The notes under the pieces: model-generated
The model's database searches: none
Seen by the model: only the letters and a program-made list of their open reading frames with translations
Told to the model about the DNA's origin: nothing
Shown: piece after piece, positions 37,286 to 49,709 of the stretch
Layout of the letters: every line of letters begins with the position of its first letter
Numbering within the stretch: the stretch's first letter is position 1
DNA from: Pontederia crassipes
Lineage: Eukaryota; Streptophyta; Magnoliopsida; Commelinales; Pontederiaceae
Length of the DNA: 64,000 nucleotides
Assembly (NCBI GenBank): GCA_030549335.1
Contig: CM060189.1
Span: forward strand, 52,112,917 to 52,176,916
Direction of reading: 5' to 3'
Made by a program: the position numbers and the translations under genes

Positions 37286-38457
37286 TGTTGAAATAAAATT
37301 TTTATGGCTTAATTGATTATATTTTGATGATGCGAACCTCGATTAACTAGAGTTATATTTAAAGTATAAAAAAAATTAAGTAGGAATGAATTATTTTATG
37401 CACTAAAATATAAATCAATATTTGAAAATGTTTTATTTATATCTAGACTAACATGTGAATATAAAAGTTATAGATATGTTGTTAACTTTTTAAGGAATAA
37501 AAACTCACATCTCTAATAACTGTGCCAAAAGATATGTTCAAAATAATGTAAAGTGGTCAAACAATTGGTTGGTTAATCAATCGGCTAGTTAGGAGGAGAA
37601 GCGATTGGTCAACATGGTAAATGCATGAATAATCGATTATTAAAGACTGGCTGACCGATTGAAGCTAGCGATTGATCAGTGATATAAAACAATAGCGAGC
37701 AGTCGATAGGTGGGTGAAAAAGTGTGACGACCCAGCGATCGAAATAGTGTGAGACTCATCAGAACTCTTCAACGATCATATTTTGCAAACGTCAGAAGGA
37801 GTGATCGATCGGCAAGTAAAAATGTGTTATTGACCCATCAACCAGAAAAGTGCGGGCCTCATTAGAACCCTCCAACAATAATATTTCTCAAATGATCAGA
37901 AGAAGTCATATTTCTCAAACGGTTAGAAGGACACTAAGCATCAAAGAAAAATCATTTCAAGTTTTTGATCTATAATGTTTAATCTTCTCTTATTTCTCTC
38001 TTCTTTTCATGTGATCTTGACATTGTATGGAGAAAAACATTTGTTTGAAATTTGATGTGTGCTATCTGTAAGAGAAGATTAAGAGTGTTTTCTCGTAAAA
38101 GAGATGCAACTTTCCTCTCGAAGCGGAAGAGAGGTGGTGTGTTATAAAAGGCTTTTTCCTTGCCTCGTTTGGAACAAAAGAAGGGTGTTAGTGAAATCTC
38201 AAACGGCCTTGAGTTTAAGAAGACAAAGCAGGACGCATGTCAAGGTGTGACCAACCTCATCAACAAACTGCCTTGCATTCATGTGGTTGCCTTTATATTT
38301 CCTGTTATTCATACTCTATTGTGTATGTGATTTGATCATTATTATACTAGTTTAAAGTTAACCGAATTAGTTTTATGCTTCCGCAACGTATTTCATAAAA
38401 TTAATATTTTTGGTAAAACACTAATTCGCCCCCGTCTTGGTGCCTTGTGATCCAACA
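37286..38457 (+). repeat. 3' LTR of the plus-strand copia
   Basis: 1172 bp with TGTTG...CAACA ends. Its last ~380 bp match 28620-29003. It holds GATCGATCGG/GACCGATTG-type words at 37550-37830 and an imperfect ~115-bp tandem repeat near 37715-37940. Confidence 0.85.
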
Positions 38458-39149
38458 ATATGTTCTTCACAAGAGGTTTAAGTAGACTTCTATTTAAAAT
38501 ATAGCATGATTGTTCGCAACTTTCGTCCATAAATACTTTGTTAATTTTTACTTTCATTTAATATTTTCATAGTGATTTCTTGAATAGTTCTATTTTTTTA
38601 TCACTCCATTTTGTTGAGGTGTCGTAGGAGTAGAAAAAATCGTGGATAATTTCGTTTTCTTTAAAAAATTATTCAATTTGTGATTTTCAAATTCTTCTCC
38701 ATGATCATTTCTAATTTTTGAAAATTTTAGCTCAAGTTCATTTTGGACTCTTTTTGCAAACTTAGAAAACATACTTATAATTTCATATTTAATTGTAAAA
38801 AAAGTCCACACAATTACAAATATGTATTCTTTTCCTACTAAACTTATTATAACAATAGTCCAAACAAATCAAGATGTAAACGTTTTAAAGACTTATGTGT
38901 ACTAATAACATATATCAATTTGAAAGAGCTTTTGATTTGTTTATCTTTAAGGCACGAATCTCAAATATTATTTTTCTCAAATTTAACTTTAGTCAAACCT
39001 CTAATTAATTCATAACTTGAAATTTATTTAGCAACTTAGAGTTTGCATGCTCTAATTTTTTATACCATAAATTTGTATCATCATTGATGTGGAGAAATTA
39101 CATGAGCATACATTTATCTCATGTTTTGATATCTTTTCATGCTCCAACA

Positions 39150-41230
39150 TATATTTTTATTGTTGAAATGTAACTTTTATGATTTCTCCATATCTTATGA
39201 TAATTTGCATTCCTGTGATATAATTATTTGTTTTGATTATTTTTCATGTAGAAATCTCATCCGGCAAAACATGGGGGCATGCATATGCCTTACACATGCA
39301 TTATTAGGGGCATACATATGTATACCCATACTTGAACACTTAGGCGAATTCGAGACCAGACAACATACTTTAGAAAGCTAGTTCGTCCAAAACAACAAAT
39401 AGTAAGAGAAAAGTGCCTTTCCACAATATGATTGCAGATTCAGAAAGGAAACTTCATCTACACCTTTTATGAGCAAATGTGGACAAAATAGTTGCTAGAA
39501 AAGTTAGACAGGTGATAGGCTAAAGGGAGGCAGACAAAAAGGATCACAAGAGCATATTCCTTTGACTGAAACAATGGACATGTGACAGCTAAGCTAAGAG
39601 ACCGAGGGACCATAAGATTCTTTTGACTAAAAAGTTAGTAGAAAAAAAAACAAAAGAGTTGGTAAATAAAAGCTGGACATGGGGCGCCAATCTATAAAAG
39701 GACATGGAGTCTATCCATGGAAGGGGTTTGAATCTAGCTTCGAATCTGAATTGAGAGGTCATTTCTGCATGTTGAAGGAAGCTAAAGAGGAGGCAACAAC
39801 AACAACCTCCCTTCTCCTTCTCTTCTCTTTTCTCATTTTCTTCTTTTCCTATTTTCTTTATGTGTAATTGAACCAGCTAAGGCTGGGAGATGTTGATATT
39901 GCAATGTTTATGTTCTCTATTTGCTTTTTGATATTTTCTTGTTCGACGAACTATTTGATTTTTCTACTATTCTTTATGAATCATTCCCTGTTTTTATCAT
40001 ATCTAATCTATTGTAATGGTTCTGAATGTTGATTGAGCTTAAGAATTTATCTCAAGTGCAAATCAAGAGGGAAATCTATTCCCGCTGAATACCGTGATGG
40101 TGTTTGATCACCAACTGAACAAGGTTATTATTCTGCAAGTGAACGAGTTCTTTGTGATAGTGTTTGCTAATTCGTCCGTTCAGGCAGTGCATGTTCATTG
40201 ATTTCCTGACTGAGAGGGAAGCTTTCCATTGAGGTTGTATATGCACGCCGAAAGGTGGGGCAGAGACTAAATCATCTAAAAAGAAAATCACAAACCCTAT
40301 GTATTGGAGCTGAACTCGATTTGTTCCTTGCTATGCATCACCATCTTTTTTTTGTTTTAATCTTGTTTTATTGATTCAGCGATTTTCTACCCGAGAGGAA
40401 GCTTTATACTTTGCAATTGTGGAGGATTCGAGAGTGCATACAACTACAAAATCACATTTAGAGTGGTTGCTGAGGGTCACGATTTTCATTTTTGATCAAG
40501 ATTTTATTCACCTGAACACTCTGGTCTATACACTCTTTACTTGCAGAAATTTCTCACATGAGAGGACTATCTTCAACAATGGAAGTCTAATATGGACCGA
40601 GAGGTTGGTTGAAACTTTCATTATCAAAATCAATCCTTATTGAAAGAAATTTGTTCTTCTACTTGCATCGGTGCACATGAGAGTGTTGCCAAAAGCTGGA
40701 TAGTTGAGCTGAGCTACGTATGAGCTGAGCGTATGAGCTGAGCTACCCACATACATAAATGAGTTAAGTACATAGAATGTCATCAGATGAGTTAAGTACA
40801 TAGAGTGTCATCGGATGAGTTAAGTGTTATCTATCATGAGTACATGCTCATGTGCATGCTGGGGGTAGTCTATAATCTTAACAATAGCTTATGTCCCGAC
40901 AACGTTAATCCCAACTGAAAACATCTCCCTAAACCCTAGTGTTTACCTACACTGATCTTTGTCTATTTTTGTATTAAAACACATAAAATGAGTGTAGTTT
41001 TATTTGCTATAATTTCTTTTTTGTAGCTTTTCACTTTCTTACTTTAAACAAAACTTATAGACTTAAGATTTTCCTTTTCAACGGTTTCAGTCAAGTGTGA
41101 ACTTTTCGAACTTTATCCCTTTGTCTCTATGAATCAACCCTCTAGGGATAACTGCTCCTAATACGTAGCCTTTCATACGAAGTGCATTATTTTATACTAT
41201 TATGAGCTCCTCACATCACGATATATTTTA
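39150..41230 (+). mobile_element. Unclassified ~2-kb insertion in copia pol, LTR-like
   Basis: This block interrupts the protease-to-integrase stretch of the minus-strand copia, so it entered later. It has a TATA-like CTATAAAAGG at about 39694 followed by a leader-like region, features of an LTR. It also has short tandem repeats: GTATGAGCTGAGC words at 40706-40747 and a 28-bp unit (GAGTTAAGTACATAGARTGT...) repeated at 40762-40825. I could not fix its ends or a target duplication. A solo LTR is my best guess. ORFs here match nothing known. Confidence 0.4.
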
Positions 41231-43126
41231 TGCGAGTTAATCTTGCATGAAATTAAGATATTTTTCATTTATTAAGTTATCAAAATTAATTTTGTATACA
41301 TTATTATATCTAAAACAAATATATAAAACTTTATTATTTTATTAAGCAATTGTCTTCTTCAAATTTGTAAAGAATTCTTATCACATAGTTGATCTATGCT
41401 GATTAAATTATGTTTCAAATTTTCAACTAGTCAAATATTTTCTAATTCTTTGTCATTTTTATCAAAATTACCTGTACCAATATACTCTTCCTTTGTTTTT
41501 TTTCTTCAAAAGTAACCTTCAATCCATTTTTTCTCGTTCCTCATATGTTTTGAGCATCCATTATCTAAATATCATTTACCTTCATTGCATTTTGGAGTTT
41601 TCTACAAAATTTTCTTCATGCCACTATTTATTCCTTTCCTAATTTTGCATTCATAATAGTAATGTCCAAAGCAAGTAATATGTGATTTTGCATGATGGTT
41701 ATGTGATGCTCTAACAAATAAAATTCTTTTATAACTTTTAATATCAAATGAGCTAAAACCAAGTCCATTTTCATTAAAAGATCTTTTTTGTTTTGATAAC
41801 ATGGCATCTAACATCTTTCCATCATTTGTAAATTTTCATGTTCACCTTTCAAAGACATTTGTATGAGATTTTCAAGGCATTATTTTCCATTTTCAACTTT
41901 TCAACTATGAATTCTAAGTTAGAATTTTCCTCATTCAATAAATTTTCACACACTATAGAATCAACATGCTTATTTTTTCTTTTTTAAGTCTTCAAATTCT
42001 ATTTTCAAGCTATCATATTTCTTTTTGAAGCATCCATATCTATTAATAAACTTTCTAAACTCATTTTGCATGTTAAAGGAATCACTATCACTAAAGTCGG
42101 ATGAGTTAGATGATGCTTCATGATTATTTACCATTAAACATATATATGCCTCTTTTTCATCACTTGAGGAAGATGATTCATTTTCTTCATCTTCACTTTC
42201 GTCCCAAATAGTTTTAAGGGTGTTCTTTTTCTTCTTTGAGTTTTCTTCTCCATTATCTTTTTTGACTAAATTTGGACACTCATTTCTATAGTGTCCAACT
42301 TTGTTTCACTAAAAAAATATCACTTGATTCTTTGATGAAAACTTTCTCTTTACAAAATCATTTTTTTCTTTGCAAACTCGAGGTACTTGTTAAACTTCTT
42401 AGCATAAAGCTAAGTTTCTTTTCATTAAAGTCTTCGATCTTCTTCACTTGTCTCTTCTTCATCTTTGTTTGCTTTCAATATCAAAGCCTTCTTGGGAGAA
42501 GTAGCTTCATTTTTCTCCTTCATTCTAATATCATAAGTCAAGTGAGATAATCAAAGATCAATTTTTTCAACTTCTTCTCTTTAATTACGGTTCTTTTTGT
42601 GTACCATTTGGAAGAAAGAAACCTAAGAAACTTCTTCACCTTTTGCAAGTTAATCCTAACTCTCTCAAAGAGGCTAAGACATTCACAATGTCATTAAAAT
42701 GTATAACCATTTTATTTATAGACTCATTATTTTGTATCTTAAAAGAATAATATTGATGATTCAAGATATTTAATCTACATTTCTTAAACTTATCGGTACC
42801 TTTATAAATAATGATAAATTTTCTTCATATTTCACGAGCACTTTGGTAATTAAAAACTTGATTAAATTCAGTTGCATCCAATTTCCCAATTTAATTTAAC
42901 AAATAATATCTCACCTTTAGTGTATTTTGAAGATGTTTTACCATGCAAATCAAATTGACTTTCTAATTATATTTTAAATATCAGTATCAATAGAATACGC
43001 AGAGGTTTGCATCCTGATTTTCTAATAAGTAAATTTAGAAACATTAAAAAGAGGAAGACGATTTGTCAAAAACTATTTGATGTCATAGCTCTAAAGATGT
43101 TTATATCTTAAAACAAGAGTGACCAA

Positions 43127-43138
43127 ACTCTGATACCA
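43127..43138 (-). other. Primer binding site of the minus-strand copia
   Basis: TGGTATCAGAGT on the minus strand, eleven of twelve bases of the tRNA-iMet PBS, two bases from the LTR. Confidence 0.85.
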
Positions 43139-43360
43139 ATTGTAGAATCGGAAACACCAAGAGAGGGAGTGAATTGGTATTAAAATCGTAATAAAAAACT
43201 CCAAGAACCATTTTACAAAATTTGATCATAAACAATTATGTAACATTAAAGAGCAAGTAAAAAAGATCAAACTCAAGAAAATTATATGTGTTGATGAGGT
43301 TCGATGCAACTTCTTGGCCTACGTTTCCACTTCGACTCCTCGACCTCGAGACCGTCGAAT

Positions 43361-45075
43361 GATATGAATTGAAACAATTTGATGAGGCAAACCCTACTAT
43401 AATTTTCTAAAAATTAGAAGTACTTGAGAAGGAATTGTGTATTAATTGATATAAATAATAAAGGTAAAGTCCATTAGTTTGCCAGAACATGTAAACAACA
43501 TAAAATTTAGATTGGATGTTGATTTTCCTGAGAACCAAGCCTAATGAAATAAAATATGTATAGATTAAGGTTTATGTAATATAGAGCTAAGTAAAATTAG
43601 AATATTTTTATTTTATTATTTATAGAAAAGTTATGAATTTTGTTAACTAGGTGTACAATCAGTCATAATATAAGGCAACAAGTTGTGATGAATTGAATTT
43701 CTTGAGCTTTATAGAATGTGGGTCTACTCGAGTCCATGTCTACTATCACTGAGCTTTGGAATCGGAACAATAGAAAATGTTATGTGTTCATCTTTAGGGT
43801 GGATATCACTATGTCCTCTGAAACCATTGCCCAACTTTGCAAATTAGGTTTTAAATTTAATATATTATAAAATTATTTGATAATTTAAGGTCAGAAGGAT
43901 ACATATGTTTGAATTTATTTTCAATTGAAATCATTTGAAAAAGATGTGTCTACCAAAAATTATAAATGGTGAGCCGAACCTTACTTAGTCTGTTAGAATC
44001 AAATTTAGAGAAGATCATGTTAACTTGTCAAAATTATTATGCTCAATCTAGAATGATATGAATTCAAAAAAGTTTATGAGGAAAATCCTAATAAGTCTAA
44101 TTTTAGGAATATTGGAAGTATCCGAGAAGGAGTTGTGTGTTAATTGATATAAATAATAATGGTAAGGTCACTCGTTAAAACACTAAAACAACATAAAATT
44201 TAGATTCAATGTTGATTTTTTTGAGAAGCCTAATGAAATAAATATGAAAGTTCTATATATTAAAGTTTCTATAAGATAGATCTAAGTAAAATTAGAATCA
44301 TTTGATTTTATTATTTATATTAAGAATTTTCTTAACTAGATATGCAATCAGCAATAATATAAGGCAACAAGTTGTGATTAATTGAATTGCTTGAGCTATA
44401 TAGAATCTAAATATGTCTCATCATGGGATTTTATGATACTTATATAAAATGTCATATAGGTCTACTCCATTCCATGTCTATTATCACTCTGTCTTATGAA
44501 ATTGCAAATTAGGTATTAAATTTAATATTTTATAAATTATTTGATAATTTAGGATCAGTATGATACATATGTATGGAATTATTTCCAATTGGAATCATTT
44601 GAGAAGGTTGTGTCTACTGAAAATTATAAATGGTAAGTTGAACCTTATTCATGTCAGAATAAAATTTAGGGAAGATCATGCTACTATTTGTCAAAATTAT
44701 TATGCCCAGCCTAGAATGATATGAATTGAAACAATTTGATGAGTCAAACCCTATTATAATTTTCTAAAAATTAGAAGTACTTGAGAAGGAATTGTGTATT
44801 AATTGATATAAATAATAAAGGTAAAGTCCATCAGTTTGCCAGAACATATAAACAACATAAAATTTAGATTGGATGTTGATTTTCCTGAGAACCAAGCCTA
44901 ATGAAATAAAATATGTATAGATTAAGGTTTCTGTAATATAGAGCTAAGTAAAATTAGAATAATTTTATTTTATTATTTATAGAAGAGTTATGAATTTTGT
45001 TAACTAGGTGTGCAATCCGTCTTAATACAAGGCAACAAGTTGTGATGAATTGAATTGCTTGAGCTTTAAAGAATG
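43361..45075 (+). repeat. Tandem array, ~0.68-kb unit, 2.5 copies
   Basis: Units start with GATATGAATT at 43361, 44055 and 44718 (spacings 694 and 663). The third is partial. Copies 1 and 3 are about 96 % identical over their shared 355 bases by eye. Copy 2 is much more diverged, with deletions in the middle. It directly abuts the truncated copia LTR at 43358. No ORF is conserved. Confidence 0.88.
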
Positions 45076-45138
45076 TGTAAATGATATAATCTTTATGTTA
45101 ATATGGTTGTATAAGTTATTTTGACACCTATACCCTAA

Positions 45139-45805
45139 GGGCTTGTTTGGATTGAGGTTTTGAAGGGGTAAGGTGAAATATGAGAGTATAAGTCTTGTTT
45201 GAATAATAAGTTTATATTACTTAGAAGGGGTGGGGTGGAGTAGCTAAACCCTCGTAACATCATATTTTTTATTCCACCAAATTGGTGGAATGAGAAGAGA
45301 TTAATAATTTTGGACTAAATTAACCCTCCCTCTTTCTCCTCTCTTCTTTTATCTCTCTCCATCTCTCTTCTCTCTCATCAAGCTCTCCTCTTTCTCATAC
45401 TAGTAAACAAATATTGTGGTGAAATAAAGTTTTATCTATACTTATTTTTTCTCTATATTTATCTCTCAATTTTAACTTTTTAAAATAGATGGATGAATGA
45501 AAATATTATATAAAAATAAATAATACAATAAAAAATATGTCAAACAAAAAATAAAAGAGAAAAACAATTTAAGTAATAAATAACTATATAATAAATATTT
45601 GTTAATCGTTAACAATTATAAATATTTTAAATATATAATGAAGGATAAAAATGTCTTTTACACAAATAAATCTTTCATTCCTCACTCCGTATCTTATATA
45701 ATTTATTATTCAAACATGGAGTTTTTAATGCTACACCATACTTCAACACCCTATTACTCACTACTCCGTCCCATCCCATCTCTCTATTAGTTATTTGCCA
45801 AAGAG
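45139..45805. mobile_element. Possible hAT-like MITE
   Basis: The left end GGGCTTGTTTGGATTGAG is of a type common on plant hAT MITEs. Subterminal inverted similarity is visible: GTTTGAATAATAAGTTTATAT near 45197 against the complement of the text near 45705. A GTGGGGTGGAG/CCGTCCCATCCCATC pairing also occurs. The right end and target duplication are unclear. Confidence 0.45.
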
Positions 45806-46238
45806 TAATATGAACCTATGCTATTACTATAGGGTTAGATGAATGATAAGAAAAAGAAATGGGGAAACACCTTGTGTGATCACTAATGTTAGGTAAGTTG
45901 GTTTCTCCTATTTTATGTATTCACTTAAAGAATTCGTATGACATTGATTATGATATGTATTTGTATAATATTTTATGAAAAATATATTAAAATGATTGAT
46001 CAATTGATTGCACATTTGAAAAGCATATGTGATATGTTATAAATTGATATTATAATGTGCAATCCTATGTCATTTATATGAATGTTCAATATAATTCATC
46101 TTCTGATCTTTGAAATATGATTGTTCATGATGAATCATGCATTTGCATTTGCATGTATGATAATTGGACCTAAGGGCTACATCGCTAATCACGATAGAAG
46201 TCATCTCTAAACTCCAATCCATCATTTTGTTCTTCTGG

Positions 46239-46640
46239 GATTAGATAAGTTGGAGTTAAGTGCCGTGCGAAATTAAGTGCTACATCATGAAAAAATATGG
46301 TGTGAGCCACTTTTAGAATCCACTTGGGCTACCCGTGGAAGTTATCTATCTCTTTCTGATTTTTCAAAAATGTGATGAGATAAGATGGAGCTAAGTACCG
46401 TGCGAAAGTGCTACCTCGTGAGAAATTATGGTGAGAGCAACCTCTAAAATTCGTATGGACCATCTCTCTAAGTCATCTATCGCTTTCTGATTTATCCCAA
46501 AAAATGAGATGAGATAAGATGGAATTAAGTGTCATGTGAAACTAAGTGTTATGTCGTGAGATATTTCGGTGGGAGCCATCGCTAGAATTCGTATGGGCGT
46601 CATCTATCGACTATACAAATTGGTCAGTTGGTGAACCGTA
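46239..46640 (+). repeat. 135-bp minisatellite, three units
   Basis: Units begin GATKAGATAAGWTGGAGYTAAG at 46239, 46374 and 46508, spacings 135 and 134. Each continues through a CGTGCGAA-like word and ends with TCATCTATCGCTTTCTGAT-like text; the third is incomplete. Confidence 0.85.
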
Positions 46641-46698
46641 CATTCATATGAGAGTGTTGCATATGCATACCTATGTTTGATATGTTTAAATGCTATAG

Positions 46699-49600
46699 GT
46701 GATAACACCTGCTCAATTTCACTCACTTGACATGTCTTTTCACAATTCTCTTCTCCCGACCACCTTTAAACTCCAAAATACCTCTATAGTTTGGAATGTT
46801 GCAAATGCACGAGAAAGGAAAGAAAACAATAATGATTGTTTCAAAAGTATTAAATTTATATTTGTATATAAAATATTATAGAGGAATTTATAAATTTTGT
46901 AAATAAATAATTAAAATATGCATTAAAATATAAATTGGGATAAAATGCATATTAAAAGCCCATTAACAAAAACTCAATTGCGGAAGCGTTTGATTATTAA
47001 AGCCCAATGTAAGACAATTACAATGAAAATAATTATACAATATCAAACGATGCCCAATTGCACAAAATATCAAAGGTAGCATAAACCACAATTATACAAT
47101 ATTAAATGAGGCCCAATTGCACAAAGTAATACCAAAGACAACATAAACCAAAAGACGCATAGCGGAAGCATAACTGTCTTGAAATAAAATCCATGAAGCT
47201 CGATATGGCAGAAAGGCCAATAAAGTATATGACTTAAAGTTAACAAAATACATCCACAATCCAAAGACCATCACTATAATATGAAGATACAAGATAATAG
47301 TATAAAAAGGACATGATAACACGACACTATGACCACCATGTGCAACCCGCCATCATGAGCATGCCACCGATCCTTATCATTCATGCAAACTTGCACGAAC
47401 CTGGATGTAGGGGATGCCCCCCTCACATTAGTTATATGTAAGGTTCATAATTTAAAGCAATAATTTGCGATGAAATAATAAAACATAATAAAGGCTGAAA
47501 TATACTAATAAACTATCCAAGAACAATTCGACTCCATTCGATAGCGATAAGTCCGATTGCATTAATCACAATAAATGCCCAAATACAATATCAATCAATG
47601 GCCAATCAATAAATGATCTCATTAACATTTAATGCCCATGAACGATAACAATGTCAATTTCTAGTCATTTCATGATTCAAATTATCTTTTTTACTGATTT
47701 TGGAGTTGGCAAACATTAACAATCAATATTAGGTGAACCCATTGATGCATTGTGGTACTTGGTTGGTCTCGGCACCATGAGAGGGCTGGCCAAGCCAGGT
47801 GGTACTAGCACCCAATTGACACCTCGAGGGCGTGCCAATTCAATAACCCGCATCCGAGTTCGATGATAATATAATATTATAATAACAATTTGATCCGATT
47901 TGTCGAGGAGACAAGTTTTAGCCACAAATATGTCCAATTCAATGCAATTCATTTTAACCCTACGACTTAGCAGGCCAAGTCGGATTCTAGGTAAGTAAAC
48001 CAATAGCATAACAATCATGTCACTACATACATAAAACATGACATGACAACATAGCATGAACCAACAACAAAAAACAATCATTAAGTAAAATCTTTGAAAA
48101 TATGAATTTTAATATGACCGGTCGACTGTATACTCGACCGGTCGTGATCAATGGTCTCTCCAGTCAAATTTCAACTCCTGACCAGTCGACAATCCCATTG
48201 ATCGGCCATGATGGTCTTGCTGATCAAAGTCTACCTTTGACTGATTGACCGTCCACTCGATCGGTCATGATCAATGACATTGCTGGTCGAGTTTTAAGCC
48301 CCCTATCGGTCAATCGCCCGATCGTCCGACCATGCTCAATGGCTCTGCCAACCACTGTTGACCATGGAGCGGTCGACCGAGCTCGTGCCATCGGTCGACC
48401 GGTCAATCCTTGAAAACCACAAAACGATCATTTCAAGCCAAAAATTGCAAACATTCGGGGGAGGGGGGGGGAGGGAATCATTCTATGTTTTCTCTGCTTG
48501 TGCTTAACATTTAGGGTTCATGAATATGAGTAAGAGAAAACAATGTCGGATTTTCGTTTAAGGCATACATTATCAAACCCTTGTATAAACGTCAACATTT
48601 CATATACAAATCACATAATAACCTGACAAACAAATCAAGGCAGAAAATTAAACCATTCACAATAACACAATCATGCCTTTAACCTAAAGATGTTTAGAAC
48701 GAGGGTTTTAGGTTCACCCATTACATACTCATTTTTCAAGGTGAACATATTCGACATCTTGTTGGTTCAAAGTCCATAACTCAGTCCAGAAGTCATTAAA
48801 TTGCATGATTCTAATTTATCTTCGCATTAAACCCCTAGGAAAACAACATATAATTATTTCATATTTTATTCTTTTACTGTTTACCCTCATAAATTCTCAC
48901 ATTAATTATGTGCTAACCACATTAACTAATTTAATACTTGAGCACTAAACAATTAATATCTCCCTATAGACATCAACTTTTGAGATGAATCCAAATTCTA
49001 TAGAAAGATGATTTAATCATCTATCTACTCCATAAATTTAGTTCTCAAATTAGTAAATACTAATTTTGATGAATTTCTCAAATCTATCGCGCTACTAGAT
49101 AGTGAGTTGGTTCTTCGTCCATAACTCTCAATACACAAAATTGAGCTAAAACCAAAATATCTAGAATCTAGACTTCAAAATCTTTCCAACCATATATTAT
49201 GCATGATTTGTGGACAATGAAATCCTATTCAAAAGCTCGTTGGAATATGGTACATGATTCTGGACAGATTAAAGGTAAACATATTTCTAATATTTGAATA
49301 CATAACTATCATCATACATCAACTTGACATTAAGATGCCATATGCTCAATGACTTTTAGACAATAAATGTTCATGAGGACTATCAATCTAATAAATAATC
49401 CATTAATGCAAGATTAATCAAATCCATAAATCAATACTTCTAATCCGGTAGGGTTCACCGTACATACCTAGGGTTTTTGTCTAAAAATCTTTTGAATCCA
49501 TTCTTTCTTCTCTTTTAGCTGAATAGTCCTCTAGCTCTTCCTCTCCTCCCCTAAAGCTATTGCTGTCCAGGAGCTGAAGGCATGTGTTGTTACTCCATGG

Positions 49601-49700
49601 AAGTTGCCGCCACCACCTTGAGATGAGGGAGTGTGAGATGAGGTGGGTGAGTTGCTGCTTTTGCTGCTTCCATGAGGGAGTGAAGGAGAAAGGAAATATA
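46699..49700 (-). mobile_element. Gypsy-type LTR next to the mannanase fragment
   Basis: It opens near 46699 with ATAACACCTGCTCAATTTCAC, similar to the TGTAACACCCCGAATTTCAC at 50848. It then follows the same layout as the chromovirus LTRs: a TGCACG..CTGGATG..GGGATG stretch (~47390), a palindrome array (48116-48415) and an AGGGTTT leader-like part (~49475). The right border was not found and may reach the edge of the mannanase exon at 49710. A local 60-bp duplication occurs at 47030-47150. No internal region was seen, so this is either a solo LTR or a fragment. Confidence 0.5.
48116..48415. repeat. Array of GACCGGTCGA-type palindromes, ~63-bp period
   Basis: About 4.5 imperfect units of roughly 63 bp each carry a GGTCGA/GATCGG word pair and a CATGATCAATGG-like word. 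The period is visible from 48116 to 48415. The minus-strand ORF over it is a by-product. Confidence 0.65.
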
Positions 49701-49709
49701 ATTGGGGAC

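Larger units (their letters stand above)
28620..38457 (+). mobile_element. Ty1/copia (Sirevirus-like) element lacking pol, 5' LTR truncated
   Basis: The 3' LTR is 37286-38457, with TGTTG...CAACA ends and the purine tract GAAAAAAGAGAGATA directly before it. A matching but 5'-truncated LTR lies at about 28620-29003, followed at once by the PBS TGGTATCATAGC (29005-29016). The frame is plus. Broken gag is visible before and after a CACTA insertion: DYDLWKIVENG at about 31840, and a zinc-knuckle relic CHDFGVHNHYASEC near 32875. No protease, integrase or reverse transcriptase is found between gag and the 3' LTR; that space is AT-rich repeats. The missing start of the 5' LTR prevents a target-duplication check. 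Confidence 0.82.
38458..43358 (-). mobile_element. Broken minus-strand Ty1/copia element
   Basis: Reading leftwards: LTR piece 43358-43141 (related to the LTR at 57061), PBS TGGTATCAGAGT at 43138-43127, and gag from about 43000 to 41600. The gag includes VGHYRNECPN near 42275, followed by an acidic Ser/Glu-rich segment, and a second knuckle-like SHITCFGHYYYEC near 41680. A protease-like YLDNGCSKHM follows near 41560. Integrase resumes at 39130-38590, with RNDHGEEFEN and STPTTPQQNGV. The first Cys of the VGHYRNEC knuckle is replaced by a TGA codon. An unrelated ~2-kb insertion separates protease and integrase. Reverse transcriptase is absent: the copy ends where the plus-strand copia LTR begins. 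Confidence 0.82.

Noticed and set aside
43361..46640. CRISPR-like array from the tandem repeats
   Set aside because: The units are long, contiguous and without unique spacers; the genome is a plant.
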